Assembly: GCA_016858145.1 (NCBI GenBank)
Contig: JAEHOE010000035.1
Location: 372,001 to 436,000 of the forward strand
Source: Edaphochlamys debaryana
Lineage: Eukaryota > Chlorophyta > Chlorophyceae > Chlamydomonadales
DNA length: 64,000 bases
Direction: 5' to 3'
Below the pieces are notes generated by a model. The model was not told where the DNA came from, searched no databases, and saw nothing but the letters and a program-made list of their open reading frames with translations. Shown in pieces: positions 45,284-57,700 of the stretch (positions are counted from its first letter, which is position 1; every line of letters begins with the position of its first letter). The translations under genes were made by a program, and so were the position numbers.

Positions 45284-48200
45284 ATGGCGAACACGCGCGC
45301 TGTGTCTGCGCTGCTTTTCCTGGGGCTTGCAGCTCTTCTTGGTGAGCCTTCGTAGTGCAGCACGGGGTCCGAAGTGTCACTGCTCGTGTCGAGACCGCTG
45401 GAAGCACCCGTGATAGGCGTTGCGGCCAACATAATACTCTACGCCTGTGCTCTGTTGTTTCAAGTTGCGATCCTCGAGGCCGGCCTGCCGTGTCCCGCTT
45501 TTGGGCTGCGCATGTGCAATTCGCCTCGCACGGGAGCAAGTGCAACGATGGACGCGACCCGAGCTTACGCCCTCAACGTTTCATACTTTGCAGACGCACG
45601 AGCGAGCTGGGTCGCGAGCGACGAGGGTGGCGAACTCGTTCAAACACGACAGGGCCGGAGCCTCCTCCTCCGGATGCCCCCCCCGCGTGCACGTGCCCGT
45701 CCACCCCGCGCAAAGCCCACGTCCATCCTCAGCCTGCTGGCTTCAAGGTCCGACACGACGATTCTGTACCAGCTCATCAACTCCATCCCCTCCATACGGG
45801 AGGTCGCGACGGACCCTTCCACCGAGGCCACTCTGTTCGCGCCCACTGACCAGGTAGAGCAGCCGGGCTATGGGCACGCTATGGGCATACTGGGTGCGAT
45901 ACTTGTCCTGCTCCAGTGTCCACCAAAGAGTTAAGATGCCAAGGTCTTCATTCCATCAGTAAGGTAACCGGGGCCCACATGTGCCGCGAATGCCCGAGGA
46001 TAAGTGTGGGCAGGTCCACACCTACAATTAGCCGGCCCCTTCCGTCGGTACCCCTTCTGCATGGCCCCAGGCCTTCAAGCTCACTCTGGAGGACTACAAC
46101 CTAAGCGTGGAGGATCTGAAGGATGCTGACCCCGAGCTCGTTGCCAACATTTTGGGCAAGTCTTTTGGGGCACCCGCCCGCCTCTCGCTACTGGGGCAGT
46201 TGGTGTCCCCGTGACCCCGTCCCCTCGACACTGTGCGAAATTGCTCGGGATAGGGCAACCGCTGAGCAGAACATCAGGAGGCAGCAACTCTGTTCCGGGC
46301 TGTTTTACAATGGTCATATATCAGCTGAGGCTTATGTGTGCAACACCTGTGGGTCTGTCCCATCCACGTGTACGTGGGGCCCCGCCCCCTGAGGGGCGAC
46401 CCAAACATTGCACCCACCCCACCCGTCTTCTTCCCACCACGGCCACCCCGCAGCCTACCACGTCCTTCCCGACAGGGCGTGGCGGTCCGGAGAGCTGCCC
46501 AGGGGTCGTACGGAAGCAATGACGCTGTACGGCGCCAACCTCACTTTCTCCAAGTAAGCCTGGGGCCTGAGGCGCAGCTGGGTGATGTTTTGGGCACTGC
46601 GTGCGCACCCGTATTTGCTGGTGGAACCGGCGCCCTGCACATGTCCATCCCCATGCAGGCTCGACCAGCTTGTGTTTATACGCGGGGTGGAGACAGACGC
46701 TGCAGTTGTACAGTATGACTTGCAAGCGGGCAAGGTGAGCATAGCACACGATGCACGCCGTAGCGTACGGCCTGATGAGGAGCACCGAGCGGGATTCGCG
46801 ATGTTGCTTACCGGCTAGCCCCGTGCCATGCCTCCACCGCATGCAGGCCATAGTCCATCTCATCAACTACATCCTCCTGCCCTTCCCGCTCGAGCCGTCG
46901 TCCGAGGGCGCGTCCACCCCCCTGGCCGCGCTGGCCTCTCGTGCGGACTGCAAGATCGTGTACCAGATGCTCCTGGACAACCCCGAGCTGCTGGCCAGCG
47001 CCGCGGACCCCAACGCCGTGGCCACGTTCTTTGCGCCCAGCGACGCGGTGAGCGGCAGGGCGAGGGCGAGGGCGGGAGGCAGGGCGGGCAGGCGAGAGGG
47101 CAGGTGGGAAGGGGTGAAGGCCGGGAGCGTCAAGGCCCTGCCTGCTTGTGCTGCGAGGCGTCTCGGCAACTTGACAATCCGCCCCTCTTGTCAACCGCGC
47201 CCGTCCCACCGCAGGGCTTCGCCGCGGCCATGCTGGACAACGGCATAACGCTGGAGGCGCTGCAGGCCTCGGACCCGGACACCGTCAAACAGCTCTTCGC
47301 CTACCACACCGTCCCGGGCGCCGCCGTCACGTCCGGCGACCTGGCTGAGGGCGTCACCGTGGCGCCCACGGCCCTGGAGGGCTACAACCTCACAGTCACC
47401 AAGTAGGCTGGCCGAGCGAGAGGGGGGCACGCGGGACGGTGGGGCTGCGCTGAGCATGACGTAAGACCTGAGGTTGTGCTTTGCTTGGTCCTTCGGGCGG
47501 GCCTGACACGTACACGGGTGCCTCGTCCTTCACTCGTTACCTCCCTTGCCCTTGTCCTCTCTCGCCCCTTCAGGTCCGGCAGCAAGGTGACCATCAGGGC
47601 CGTCCTGTCCACGGCCACGGTGGTGCTGGCCGACATCAAGGGAGGAAAGGTGCGGGGGGCCGGGGCGGTAGCAGGCCTGACCCTAGGGGACAGATTGTAT
47701 GCCGGCCAGGCCTCTGCATAACGATGAACCTTAGAACTATGGGAAGCGGCGCCATAAGATGAAAGCAGCGCAGCTGGACGCCCACACAGTGCGCCAGTAC
47801 AGCGCGCAAGCGGTGACCAGCTCAAGTCATGCAAATGCTCTCAAGTAGCGCTCACCACTTTGCGGGTAGCGCTTGCATAGCTTGGGTTGGTTGGGACGTC
47901 ACGTCAGGCAGGTGCCTCCGTGTACTGTGCCTGGACGATACAGCAGGGCATGCATGATTTCTGTGACCTTGGGCAGGGATCGTACCGTTTAGGCGCTCAA
48001 GCTAGCTAGCTAGAGGACAAACAGTGCACTGCACATGGACCAGGCGGGATGTTCGTAGGCGCTTGGGCTTAGACAAAAGCATTGCCTTTAGGTTGGTCAG
48101 GCCTGTGACAGGCCCCGTCCTCCATCCAAGCAGCAGGGTCTTGCGGCAGTTCGTCCGTCGTCCCCCTCAAAACGACACCGACATGAGCAACCCTCTGGCC

Positions 48201-49353
48201 TTAAATATCCCCCACAGACCGTGATCCATATCATCGACTACCTTCTGCTACCCTTCTCCATCGCCCCACGCAAGGAGTTCTCTAGCCCTTTGGCCGCGCT
48301 GGCCTCTCTTGAGACCTGCAATATCATCTTTCAGATGCTGCTGGACAATCCGCAGCTCCTTGCGAGCGCGGTGGACCCAACGGCCGTGGCTACGTTCTTT
48401 GCACCCAGCGATGCGGTATGAGGGGCCGGGGAGGGACAACCAGCCAGGCTCCATGCATCAGGATAGAAATGGATGACGAGAGCTACCCGCATGCCCGACG
48501 TACCTAGTTCTGCTTCGGCTCTTCGGCCGAGGCGCCTTTTCTGATGCCCCGCACGCCCGTCCTGTGCGTGTCCTACCCCCCTAGGGCTTCGCCGCGGCCA
48601 TGCTGGACAACGGCATAACGCTGGAGGCGGTGCAGGCCTCGGACCCGGACACCGTCAAACAGCTCTTCGCCTACCACACCGTCCCGGGCGCCGCCGTCAC
48701 GTCCGGCGACCTGGCTGAGGGCGTCACCGTGGCGCCCACGGCCCTGGAGGGCTACAACCTCACAGTCACCAAGTAGGCTGGCCGGGGATGCGGAGATGCA
48801 GGGGGGCACGGGGGACGGAGGGGTCGCGCGGAGCATGGCGTCAGGCCTGAGGTTGTGCTTTGCTTGGCCCTTGGGGCGGGCCTGACACGTACGCGGGTGC
48901 CTCGTCCTTCACTCGTTTCCGCCCTTGCCCTTGTCCTCTCTCGCCCCCTCAGGTCCGGCAGCGAGGTGACCATCAAAGCCGTCCTGTCCACGGCCACGGT
49001 GGTACTGGCCGACATCAAGGGAGGAAAGGTGCGGGCGGGCGGGGGGGTAAGGGTCCTTGGCGGGAAGCGGGTGGAGGGCACGGCGCAGAGAGCGGGGACA
49101 GAACTGGCAAGCAGGCCTGAGGGGGCCGGCACACGTGGGGGCCTCCTCCTGTTCCGGCAGCAAGCAGGGCCCTGCTTCGTTCCTCGCCGGACAGCTAGCG
49201 GGCCCGCCCCTGGTTATCCGCCTCGCTCTTTTACCCTTGCTTCTGGCTCATCGCCCGCTGCCTCTTGCCCTCCAGACCGCGATTCATGTCATCGACTACC
49301 TTCTGATGCCCTTCTCCATAACCCCGACGGTCAAGTCTGGCAAGCGTCTTTGA
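45284..49353 (+). CDS. Secreted protein with three fasciclin (FAS1) domains
   Basis: A cell-surface or matrix adhesion-type protein of about 570 residues. Twelve exons in frame: 45284-45341, 45465-45853, 46071-46155, 46454-46553, 46659-46734, 46847-47047, 47215-47402, 47574-47649, 48218-48415, 48585-48772, 48953-49028 and 49276-49353. Exon 1 encodes a signal peptide (ANTRAVSALLFLGLAALL). Each FAS1 domain has an entry segment (TILYQLI, KIVYQMLLDNPELL, NIIFQMLLDNPQLL), a TLFAP or TFFAPSDA box and an AYHVLP or AYHTVPG box. Each closes with a variant of IHIIDYLLLPF. Domains 2 and 3 arose by duplication of an exon block. Intron 3 begins with GC (TTGG then GCAAGT) and restores the conserved ILAYHVLP. 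The protein ends soon after domain 3 with no GPI-type tail. Confidence 0.92.
47215..47649 (+). repeat. Duplicated FAS1 exon block, first copy
   Basis: Exons 7 and 8 with their intron. The second copy is at 48585-49028, offset by 1,370 bases. Exon 7 (188 bases) differs from exon 10 by a single base (CTG to GTG, Leu to Val). The intron and exon 8 differ at more positions but remain clearly alignable. Confidence 0.93.
48585..49028 (+). repeat. Duplicated FAS1 exon block, second copy
   Basis: Exons 10 and 11 with their intron, near-identical to 47215-47649. The preceding exons 6 and 9 are much more diverged, so the high identity is local to this block. Confidence 0.93.
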
Positions 49354-50884
49354 GGAGGCTCGCTTGGAGCGGTGGAAGCCTGCGGAGACTTCGGGACCAA
49401 TCCTATTCTTGATGTAGTAAGAGCTCTGTGAGAGCGGCTGGGAGGGCTGCGCCTTGACTTCTTCGTCACTGGGCCCCTCCATTGCATAGTGTGCTGTGCG
49501 GGTAGGAGCAATGTCCACCATGCATGCATATCACCCGGCAGACTTGCATGCACCCTAGTCCTCATTAATATAACCGGTCATTGGGCAAGCCTTGCCCATT
49601 GTCCGCCGATACATCTGCGTGCGCGTGCGGCTGTACGGCTAGTACGGCTTGGAGGTTTCCGCCCATCAGCCAACGCACGCTGGCCCACGAGGTGACCGTG
49701 TTTGCAACCGGTTTAATCATGTGTGGTGCGCAAGGGGCCGGTAAGGAGTTTGTTTTGCAGTACACTGATTCCACGCAAGCAGTTGCGTTTGTGTTGCAGA
49801 TTCGTCCATTGCATTCATCATGCATGCCCTCTATCCGCCCGGCCGTCCTTGCTGACGTGCTCCTGCCATGTGTGCCATGGGGCCACGGACGCTCAAGTAT
49901 TCATCAGCATGCGCTTCGCTGCCAGCCTTGGGCGGGTAGCTGGAATGGAGGGTACTAGATAGATACATTGATCAGGCTCAGATACACCGAGACGGTGGTG
50001 TGGTTGACGGTGCGTGGGTGTACTCGGTGTGATGGGTGTCGTGACGACGACCGTACGGCGCCCCCGTCCACTGGCAGAGCCACCGGCGTCCGGCGGTGGC
50101 TGAACGGAGTAACTTAGGTCCCAAGCTGTTACGTACGCCGCTGCTGCATGCACCTGCCGCCTGCCTCTGTGCGCAAGCGCAGCGAGAGCGGCGGCAGCTG
50201 GGCATCGGCCGGGGCCGGGGCCGGGGGGTAGGCGGAATAGCTCGCAAATGGAGGAGAGGCAAGGACCAGCGAGCGCGCCTCCCTTGGAACCGTCAAGGAC
50301 TCGGGCCACATTCCGAATCCAGACAGCTACATGCAGCTACCGGTATCTAGCTTTCGACAAGCAGCGCGTGTTGCAGTGTGGCGGGGTGCACGCCGTAACG
50401 CTCGTGCCACGCGGCCTCGCTCCCCACGCGGCCGCCGGCGACCCACGCACCGGCCATCACCCGCCACGCCAAAATCCCATCGCCAACAAAGGGGGCCAAG
50501 CCCCGACCGCTGTGCAGCTCAAAGGTTTCGCTACCAGCGCAGCGCTGTCTGGTGCCCAGTGCCTCACTCGCGGAGTGCGCGTGCATGTGGTTCACAGTTG
50601 GGCCGGTCGGGAGTTTGGACAGCCGAACCTGGGGTTGTACATGGAGTGTCCGAGGAGGGGAAGAGAATAACGTCAGTACGCGGCCAGGCAGGGGGAGGGG
50701 GAGCGGGAGGGGGAGGGGGGGAAGGAAGAGCAAAGGGACAAGGCCGTGTGTATGGCACGGGCGGAAGTGCAGGCAGCTGGAAGTGAGCCCGGGTGGGGCC
50801 GGGTCGGGCGACGTCGGGCCCGATCTGTGCCAATGCGATTACAGCGGCTCTCCTAGACCGCAGGGTCTTAAGCTACCTGCGTTC
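49354..50884. other. Intergenic region, fasciclin to DUF268 gene
   Basis: About 1.5 kb without a supported gene. It contains a purine-rich GGGGGA-type tract at 50686-50720. It should hold the fasciclin 3' UTR and the DUF268 promoter. Confidence 0.4.
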
Positions 50885-50894
50885 TATATATATA
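50885..50894 (+). promoter_or_regulatory. TATA box of the DUF268 gene
   Basis: TATATATATA lies 42-51 bases before the start codon at 50936, the clearest TATA element in the window. An out-of-frame ATG at 50898 lies so close to it that it probably precedes the transcription start. Confidence 0.6.
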
Positions 50895-50935
50895 GCTATG
50901 CCGCGTGCCCCACTCCGCGTCGGAGGAGCCCAAAA

Positions 50936-53729
50936 ATGTGGACCTGCTGGATTGCGGCCGTGTGGCTGCTGATCAGCACCGTGGATGGCTCAAAGCTATT
51001 TCCGAACCTGGCGGTGAGTAAGAGAGGTGCACCTTGAAATACAATGTGTTTCCGGGCCCGACGCCATATATCGCGCCATACGCCTGACACGCCTTACTTC
51101 CTGCGTCAGGAAAATGCCGCACTGTATCAGAGCCTGGGCTACGAGGTGTGCCCGGACTCCGCTGTTGAGTTGGCGCTGGGACGGCGCGACGAGTGCAAGC
51201 AACTCCTCGACATCATCGTGCAGAAAAGCCGACTCCCCAAGTAAGGAGGTGTAGTGGTCGAAGGTGCAGGTGCCTGCGGGGGATGGCAGGTGCCTACGGG
51301 TTCCTGGTGAAGCTGGAGGTCAACGGGAAAGTAGCGCACGGGAGGGGGGGGCGTGGCTGGGGGCAGGAAACCAGGAAACCCGTGTCACGTGGAGCGCCCC
51401 CCCCCCCCTGCCCGCGCCTCAGAGTGTGGCCGCCGCCGACCGCCCCTCCCGAGGCTTTGGCGTTCAACTACACGCTCGGCAGCCGCGTCAGAGTGTTCGA
51501 TTGGTACATCGTGGACGGCAAGGGAGAGGGTGCGTGGGTGCACTGCCTTTCCTCGAACTGCCCCCCCCCCACTTGCGCCAGTGTTGTTAGGCTGGGAACC
51601 TGGGATTGCACTTTGCTGGCCTTGCTTTTCGCGTAACCTCGTCCCCATTTCCCATTCCCCCTTGCGCCTTGACACGTGCTCTGATGTCGTGACGGCCTCA
51701 GATACCTCTGCGGCGGTCGAGTTTCCTGTCTCCCTCGTGGAGGTGCGTCGGGGCCCAAGCGCGCCTTGTCATGCGACGCTGCGCGCAGGCGACTTGCGAG
51801 CACCCCAGCAACACTGCACCATGCGCCTCCCCTGGGGTGCGGTTCCTTAACTGACGTTCGTGGATTTGCAGCCTCGTCCGCCGTGCAGTACGTCCTGAGA
51901 AAGGGACAGGTCCTCAGTGTGCGCCCCAGCATGCGGCTGGGTGACTGCGCCCGGAGCAACCCGCACGCTGCTTGTGCCGCCATACTGCCAGCCCCACATC
52001 TGCGAGGAGCATGGCCTACGGCAGGGCCCGGCGACGCAACTCACCAAAGGCATGCCCCTGGACCTACTGGACCCTACCTCGTAACAGGCATACCTCGAGA
52101 GGGCCAAGGGCAGGAGCACGGAGATTGGGTACGGCGTGCAGATTTCCAGCGTGTACGCGGCGCTGGATGCCCACCCGCTCACAGGTGCGCGTGCGCTTGC
52201 GTTGCATTTGAGCCGCACTCCCTCAAATGGAACCAAACGCCGCATGTGTCCGTCGTCTGCGCCCATGCTGCCGCAGGCGCCTGCGCGGTCCACGGAACGC
52301 AGGAGCCTTGGGTGGAGGGAATTCTGTTTGCGCGCAATGCCAAGAGTGTGCTGACGGTCGAGTACAAGAACCTCAAGGTAGATGGGAGCGGGCTGGGTTC
52401 GGTGCGTCAGAGTCCCGCTGGAGCTGCTCCCGATGCCATGTCATGCGCGCTTGGTCTCGATGCGGCCCTTCAATGCCCCCCCCGCTGCCGCCCCCGCTGC
52501 CCACCGCAGTGCACGTTTCCGGATCACCGATGCATGATGCCGCCCGTGGTGCGTGGGTGGGGGCTGCCGGTGTGGGGGGGACTGGGGCAAGTCGGATGAG
52601 GGGCAAGTCGGATGAGTGGAGCATGACACGTGCGGTGGTAGCCCACCAGCGAGCCCGCCCGCGCTCCCACGCCTCGTGCCCCTTGTAACCCTCCCGCCCC
52701 ATACCTCCTCCGCTCCGCAGTGGGCCCAAGCCGTGGCGGACGGCAAGGAGCAGCTGGTGGACCTAGCGGTAGACCGGGGCAGACCCCAGGGGCCCTCGGG
52801 TCACATGCATTGACTGCTGGGAGCTGGCGACGGCGCGCAAACTCTGAAGAGGTGCCGCCCCCCGTGGCCGCTCGTGTGTGCAGGTGTCGTACAGCTCCTG
52901 GGAGCATGGTGAGCTCCAGGGGGGGCAGGAGCGCGGCCCACCGCACCTGTTACAGCTGTATGTCTGTCTGCACCGCACCGGCGGCACCCCCGCCCTGCCC
53001 AGCACGTTGGGGCGCTGCGGCTGAGGGCGGGGCGCTGCAGGGCGGCTTCCCCGCCTCCTGCTCGTGCCCGAGCCCCTGTCCACCCCATTCGAGCTGGCTC
53101 CCATGTTGCTGCGCTCGCTCGGTCCCCCATGCAGACGGCCTTGGCCGCTACGGCGACCCGGTGGACCCCTTTGGCGATCTTATCACGACTTCAGCGGTGG
53201 CTTGCTCCATCAAACCGGGAGGGCTCTTGCTCCTGGCCGTGCCAGTCGCCAAGGTGCGGGCAGGGTGCCCGGGGCTGACCGGAGCTGCGAGCTGCGCCTC
53301 GGCTGGCCTCTTTGGGGTGTCACATCCATGCCCCGCCTGCCCCTCCCCGCCTGACCAGGTGGACTGCATTGCCTGGAACGCGCACCGCGTGTACGGCCCA
53401 GTGCGGCTGCCGCTGCTGCTGGCAAACTTCGAGGTTTGTGGGGTGGAGTAGCCGTGCAGGCGGGCTGACAGGGCCAAGATGGCACGGCTGACTGCGGGGC
53501 TTTAGCTGGTCCCGGCTGCACCAGGCTGAGCAGTGGGCACCAACTGCCTTTGCCGCGCCGCACCCCTCAACGCCAGGTGCTGGGGGCCTACTGGGCCGGC
53601 CAGTCCTTCCACGGCGACTTCGCTGGCTTCTGGGAGGCCATGCCGGAGCGGTGCGAGGAGCAACACGTCACGCAGCCGCTGTTTGTGCTGCGCACCACGC
53701 CGCACCGCCACGGCTGCAAGGCTGCGTGA
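50936..53729 (+). CDS. DUF268-domain protein, methyltransferase-like
   Basis: DUF268 proteins (Pfam PF03269) are of unknown function and resemble SAM-dependent methyltransferases. Clear exons: 50936-51013, 51110-51240, 51423-51529, 51702-51742, about 51889-52087 (problematic), 52088-52184, 52277-52377, 52510-52548, 52721-52768, 52884-52908, 53135-53253, 53359-53433 and 53577-53729. The N-terminus (MWTCWIAAVWLLISTVDG) is a signal peptide or anchor. VFDWYIVDGKGE follows. The family core is GTQEPWVEGILF, then VLTVEY, VSYSSWEHDGLGRYGDPVDP, KPGGLLLLAVPVAK and NAHRVYGPVRLPLLLANFEV. Every exon from 52088 on joins in phase. In 51889-52087 the protein-like reading needs a one-base shift at 51939-51941 and crosses a TAA at 52082-52084. 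This may be a sequence error, a missed intron or a true lesion. Confidence 0.8.
51606..51650 (+). repeat. Dispersed repeat, copy 2 (also at 6583-6625)
   Basis: Lies in the third intron of the DUF268 gene and matches the tract in the ArfGAP pseudogene insert (TTGCACTTTGCTGGCC, then TGCTTTTCGCGTAAC). The flanks do not match, so the shared unit is short or truncated. Confidence 0.6.
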
Positions 53730-54759
53730 GGCGGGGCCGCGAGGGCGGCACGGGGCGCCTGGGCCCGGTGCAGGCGGCGCTCGCGGTGGCGGTCGTGTTC
53801 GGTGTCAGCTTGGCGCCGGGGGGGCCGGCGCGGGAAGCGCGTGCACGTGCCGCTTGAGGGACTGCCAGCTGCCCAGAGGCTGGGCTTGCAGATGCAGGGG
53901 TGTACTGCGTAGATAGATGTGTACCGTGTGTCGCCTTGCAACATGTTTCCAGACGTGCGCAAGGGCGCCGTGGTGTGGTGACGCAGCGACTAGCGAGGCG
54001 TGGTGGCAGGTTGGCAGCACAGGCTCCGGCTCTCGTGCAATATTTCTGCCCGTTGCCATCCCCCGTTGCCATCCCCTGCTTGGAATTCCGTAGGGGTGAG
54101 ATGTGGCTTTCCGTGTGGGGACCAGGCGGCAGGCGGGAGTAGAACCCGCCTGGCTAGCGCCCGGACCAAGCGAGGTACTTGCCGCGAGGGCTGAAAGGCG
54201 TGAGAGAGAGTAGTACGCGGAAGGTTGTGATAGAGAAGTTGAGTTGGCGGTGAGCCGGAAGAGTCTGCGGCAGTGGTACCAGGCTACTTGAGGCGGACAA
54301 GACCTGAGCCTTCAGGCCGGAACGATGGTCCGGCAAGTGCAAACAGTTGCAACTACCGCATCCTTAGGAAATCCATATGTATTAGATCAGCCACAACATT
54401 GCGCCCGGTCTGAGCACAAGCGGGGAGACTGAACGCCCAAACTAGAGCGGGGTCACATGCTTCCCTATCCTCAACGCCATACGATAGGGGTAAGCAGGCC
54501 AAAACTTGTGGCATCGCGTCCTAGGCGTAAATCGCTCGTTTGTGTGGACGCTTTTATCTATACATGCGTATCGATGACATTGCGAAGCATACAGGACCAC
54601 CTTGCCTGCCTGTGCGTTCTCCCAGGGGTCACCTCCCTGCCCCCTCCGTTCTCCCTAGCCTCCGACCCGTCACTCGCACCTCCCCCGCACACATACGGCA
54701 GACCGACCATACGCAGTCAGAAGCCGGCGCAAACTCTCACGTGCTCTCGTCGTACCTCG
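53730..54759. other. Intergenic region between convergent DUF268 and TcdA-like genes
   Basis: About 1 kb that must hold both 3' UTRs. No gene and no TGTAA signal in either expected orientation was seen. Local AT content rises around 54350-54580. Confidence 0.4.
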
Positions 54760-57700
54760 TCAGATGCCCATGCCTTCCAGCCCCGTTCCGCAATTCACCG
54801 CGTCCTGCAGCCTCGCCTTGCGAGCCGGACCCTCGGGTGCCTGCCTGCCGCCACCCCCCTCCTCGGCACCCGCCGCTGCTCCGCTCGCCTGCACCGCCGA
54901 CGCCACAGCCGCATCCGACGGCCCCGCCGCGTCCGCGCCCTCCCCTTGCCGACGCTTGGCTGATGCCTTGGCCGCTCGCCGGGCCCGGGCGCTCAGCTTC
55001 CCCGGGGGCCCCTTGGCGCCCTCCTGGCCGCCTCCTCCACCTCCCGGCGGCTGGGCCTTGGCGCCTGCCTTGCCCCGCCCCGCCCCGGCCCCGCTGCCGG
55101 GCGCCCCGCTGCCCTTCTGGATGGCCGCCAGCTCCTCCCGCAGCGCCCGCCGCTGAGCCTCCACGGATGTGAGCATGGGCCCCTCTGCGGCCAATAACAG
55201 AGGCCGTTCGGGAGGTTGGCAGGGCGGAAAAAAGGGACTGTTGCTGGATGGCTGGGAAGTTACATGCGTTGCTTGGCTGCGCGTCAACTCGAAGCGGACC
55301 TCGGTTGCACAGAAGCGTCCGCCCCACACACGCACCCTAGGCCCACGCCCATGGCACGTACCCCACTACCTCCCCACCCACGCTCCGCACCCAAGCTCTG
55401 CACACCCACCCGCCCACCCACCCCACCCCACCCGAGATGGCGTTCACAATGAGCGCCGCGATCTGCAGCCCGAACACGGCCGGCAGGAAGGAGATGGTGC
55501 CTGGGGTGGGCCGTGGGGCGGTGGGCGGGTCGGTGGGTCGATCGAGGGTGAGGGTGCAGGAGCGCGGGGCACCGGTGTCACGCCCCGGTCCGCCCTGCCC
55601 TACAACGGTACGGCGCTGCCGTACGGCGCTCACCGTAGTACGAGCGCTTGAAGGGGGTGAAGTCGGTTAGTCCCAGGCTGGCCCTGCGGCACGGCTCTGT
55701 AGAGAAGACCACCCACACCCCCTCGTACACGCCGTGGCCCTTGCGCAGGCTGGGGGGCGGAGGTGAGGGGAGGTGGGGTGCTTGATGCTGAGCAGGATCG
55801 CGTTGCGGGAGATGGGGGTGGGCATGCACTAGGTACTTGGGTCAGGGCGAGGCGGGAAGAGCCCCGGGCGGGCTTCAAGCAAGCTGGCGCCCGCGCGGGC
55901 CCAGGCTAGTGGGTCCGCCCCCACCTGCGCCGGACGGTGGCGGCGAAGGGGTCGCCGAAGGTCTCCCCGATGTCCGCCACACGGATGGCCAGGGGGTCCA
56001 TGCGGCCGCCTGCGGGCATAGGGGAGGCGGGGTTGGAAGAGGTGGGCGGCGTGCTGTTGAACTTGGAAGGCGGGTACTCCGCCGGGGCTATAGCAGCCGC
56101 TGCCGCTGGGTGCGTGCGGTTGTGAAAGTCCAGCATACGCCCGGAAGCACACCCCAGCCTACGCCCGCCCGGGTGCACCTGGGCCCGGGGCGCCCCTCGG
56201 GTCCCCCTACCTCCGCCAGCCTCCCCAAACCCCTACCTATGCTTGGTTCCCAACCCCGAAATCCCCCTCTCGCGCCCCCCCCCCCCACACAAGCACCTGC
56301 GCCCATGGACGACACCACCTGCGCCCCCGCCTGCTTGGCCGCCGCCACCAGCGCCACCTTTGGGGGGGGGTGAGGGACGCAGTGAGAAAGCGACGGGGGT
56401 AGCAGACAAAGGTGAGAAGGCGTGCCCATGGAAGACCCGCGATCAATGCTCAGTCTAGGATGCTTGTGGGCGCTTTTGGGGGGGGAAGATAGGAGACGCA
56501 GGGGCGAGGCGAAGCGGGGAGCAGACAACGGTACCGTAAGCAAATGCGCCACTGGAAAAGGACCATGGTCTGTTAAAGGGGATGCTGGGTAGGCTTCCCG
56601 GCGATGGTCGTCACTAATGGGAACCCTCCCTGACCGCCCTGCAGGAGCCGCGACCTCCCACCCACCTCCCATCCCCCTCCCACCCCCCCTGCCGCCCCCA
56701 CCTTGGGCGCCACCGAGTCGATGCAGTCCACCACCCAGTCCAGGCGGGGCCGGGAGGGAGGAGCCGCGGAGGCGGCAGACGATGGTGAAGATAAAGATGA
56801 AGACGAGGAGGTGGTGGGGGAGGAGGGGGAGGTGGGGGAGGTGGAGGAGGGGGTGGAGGAGGTCTCTGCCAGGGACTCGAACGAGCCCATGGCCGCCGCG
56901 GCCGCGGACACGGCCTCGCGGCCCGCCGCGCCGGCATCTGCCGTACCAGATCCAGATCTAGTTCCAGATCCAGATGCCGATCCGGCGCTGGGGCCCGCCG
57001 CGGTCCCTGCGCTGGGCGCCAGGGCCCAGTCCAGGACGGCCGAGGCGGCGGCGTAGGCCGCGGGGCCGCCCCCCGCCGCGGCCGCTGCTGCGCCCGCGTC
57101 CAGTCCGTCCGCCAGCTGCTCCAGGAGGCCCCCCGGGCCGCCCACGGCCTCGGGCGTGATGAAGTCCTGTGTGTGTGTGTGGGGGGGGGGCTAAGGAGTG
57201 GGGGGGCCGGGGGCCGGAGCAGGCGTCGTGGGAAGTTGGGAGCAAGTCACGTGCCCCAACGCGAAGCGGCAACGTAGCAATGTTGAGTCGAGGAGGGACC
57301 TGCGAAGCGGCTGAAGCGGGGTGGGAGAAGCAGAGGGGAGTGGCCGAGAGGCTCCTGGGGCTCAAGAGCTGGGGACACTGTTATCGAGCGCACCTGCCGT
57401 ACCACCAGGTTGAGGCGGGGGTTGATGTCGTACAGCCGCGCCGCCACCACCGAGGCCTTTGGCTGCCCCACCGTGGAGTCCAGGGCGGGGAGCTGGGGGG
57501 GGGGGAGGGGCGGGAGGAGGAAGGCCCCAGGCAGGCAGGGCGGGGAGGGGCGTGTGGGTGTGGGCAAGGGGCCACCTCTAGCCCTCCGACCTAACGCGCC
57601 GAGATCCAGGGAATGTGCCGAAGGCCAAGCGTGCCACAGCGCCCGATCTCATCAACCCTCGCTACTCCTGTCCGGTCCGACTTCATCCGGTCCGCAGCCC

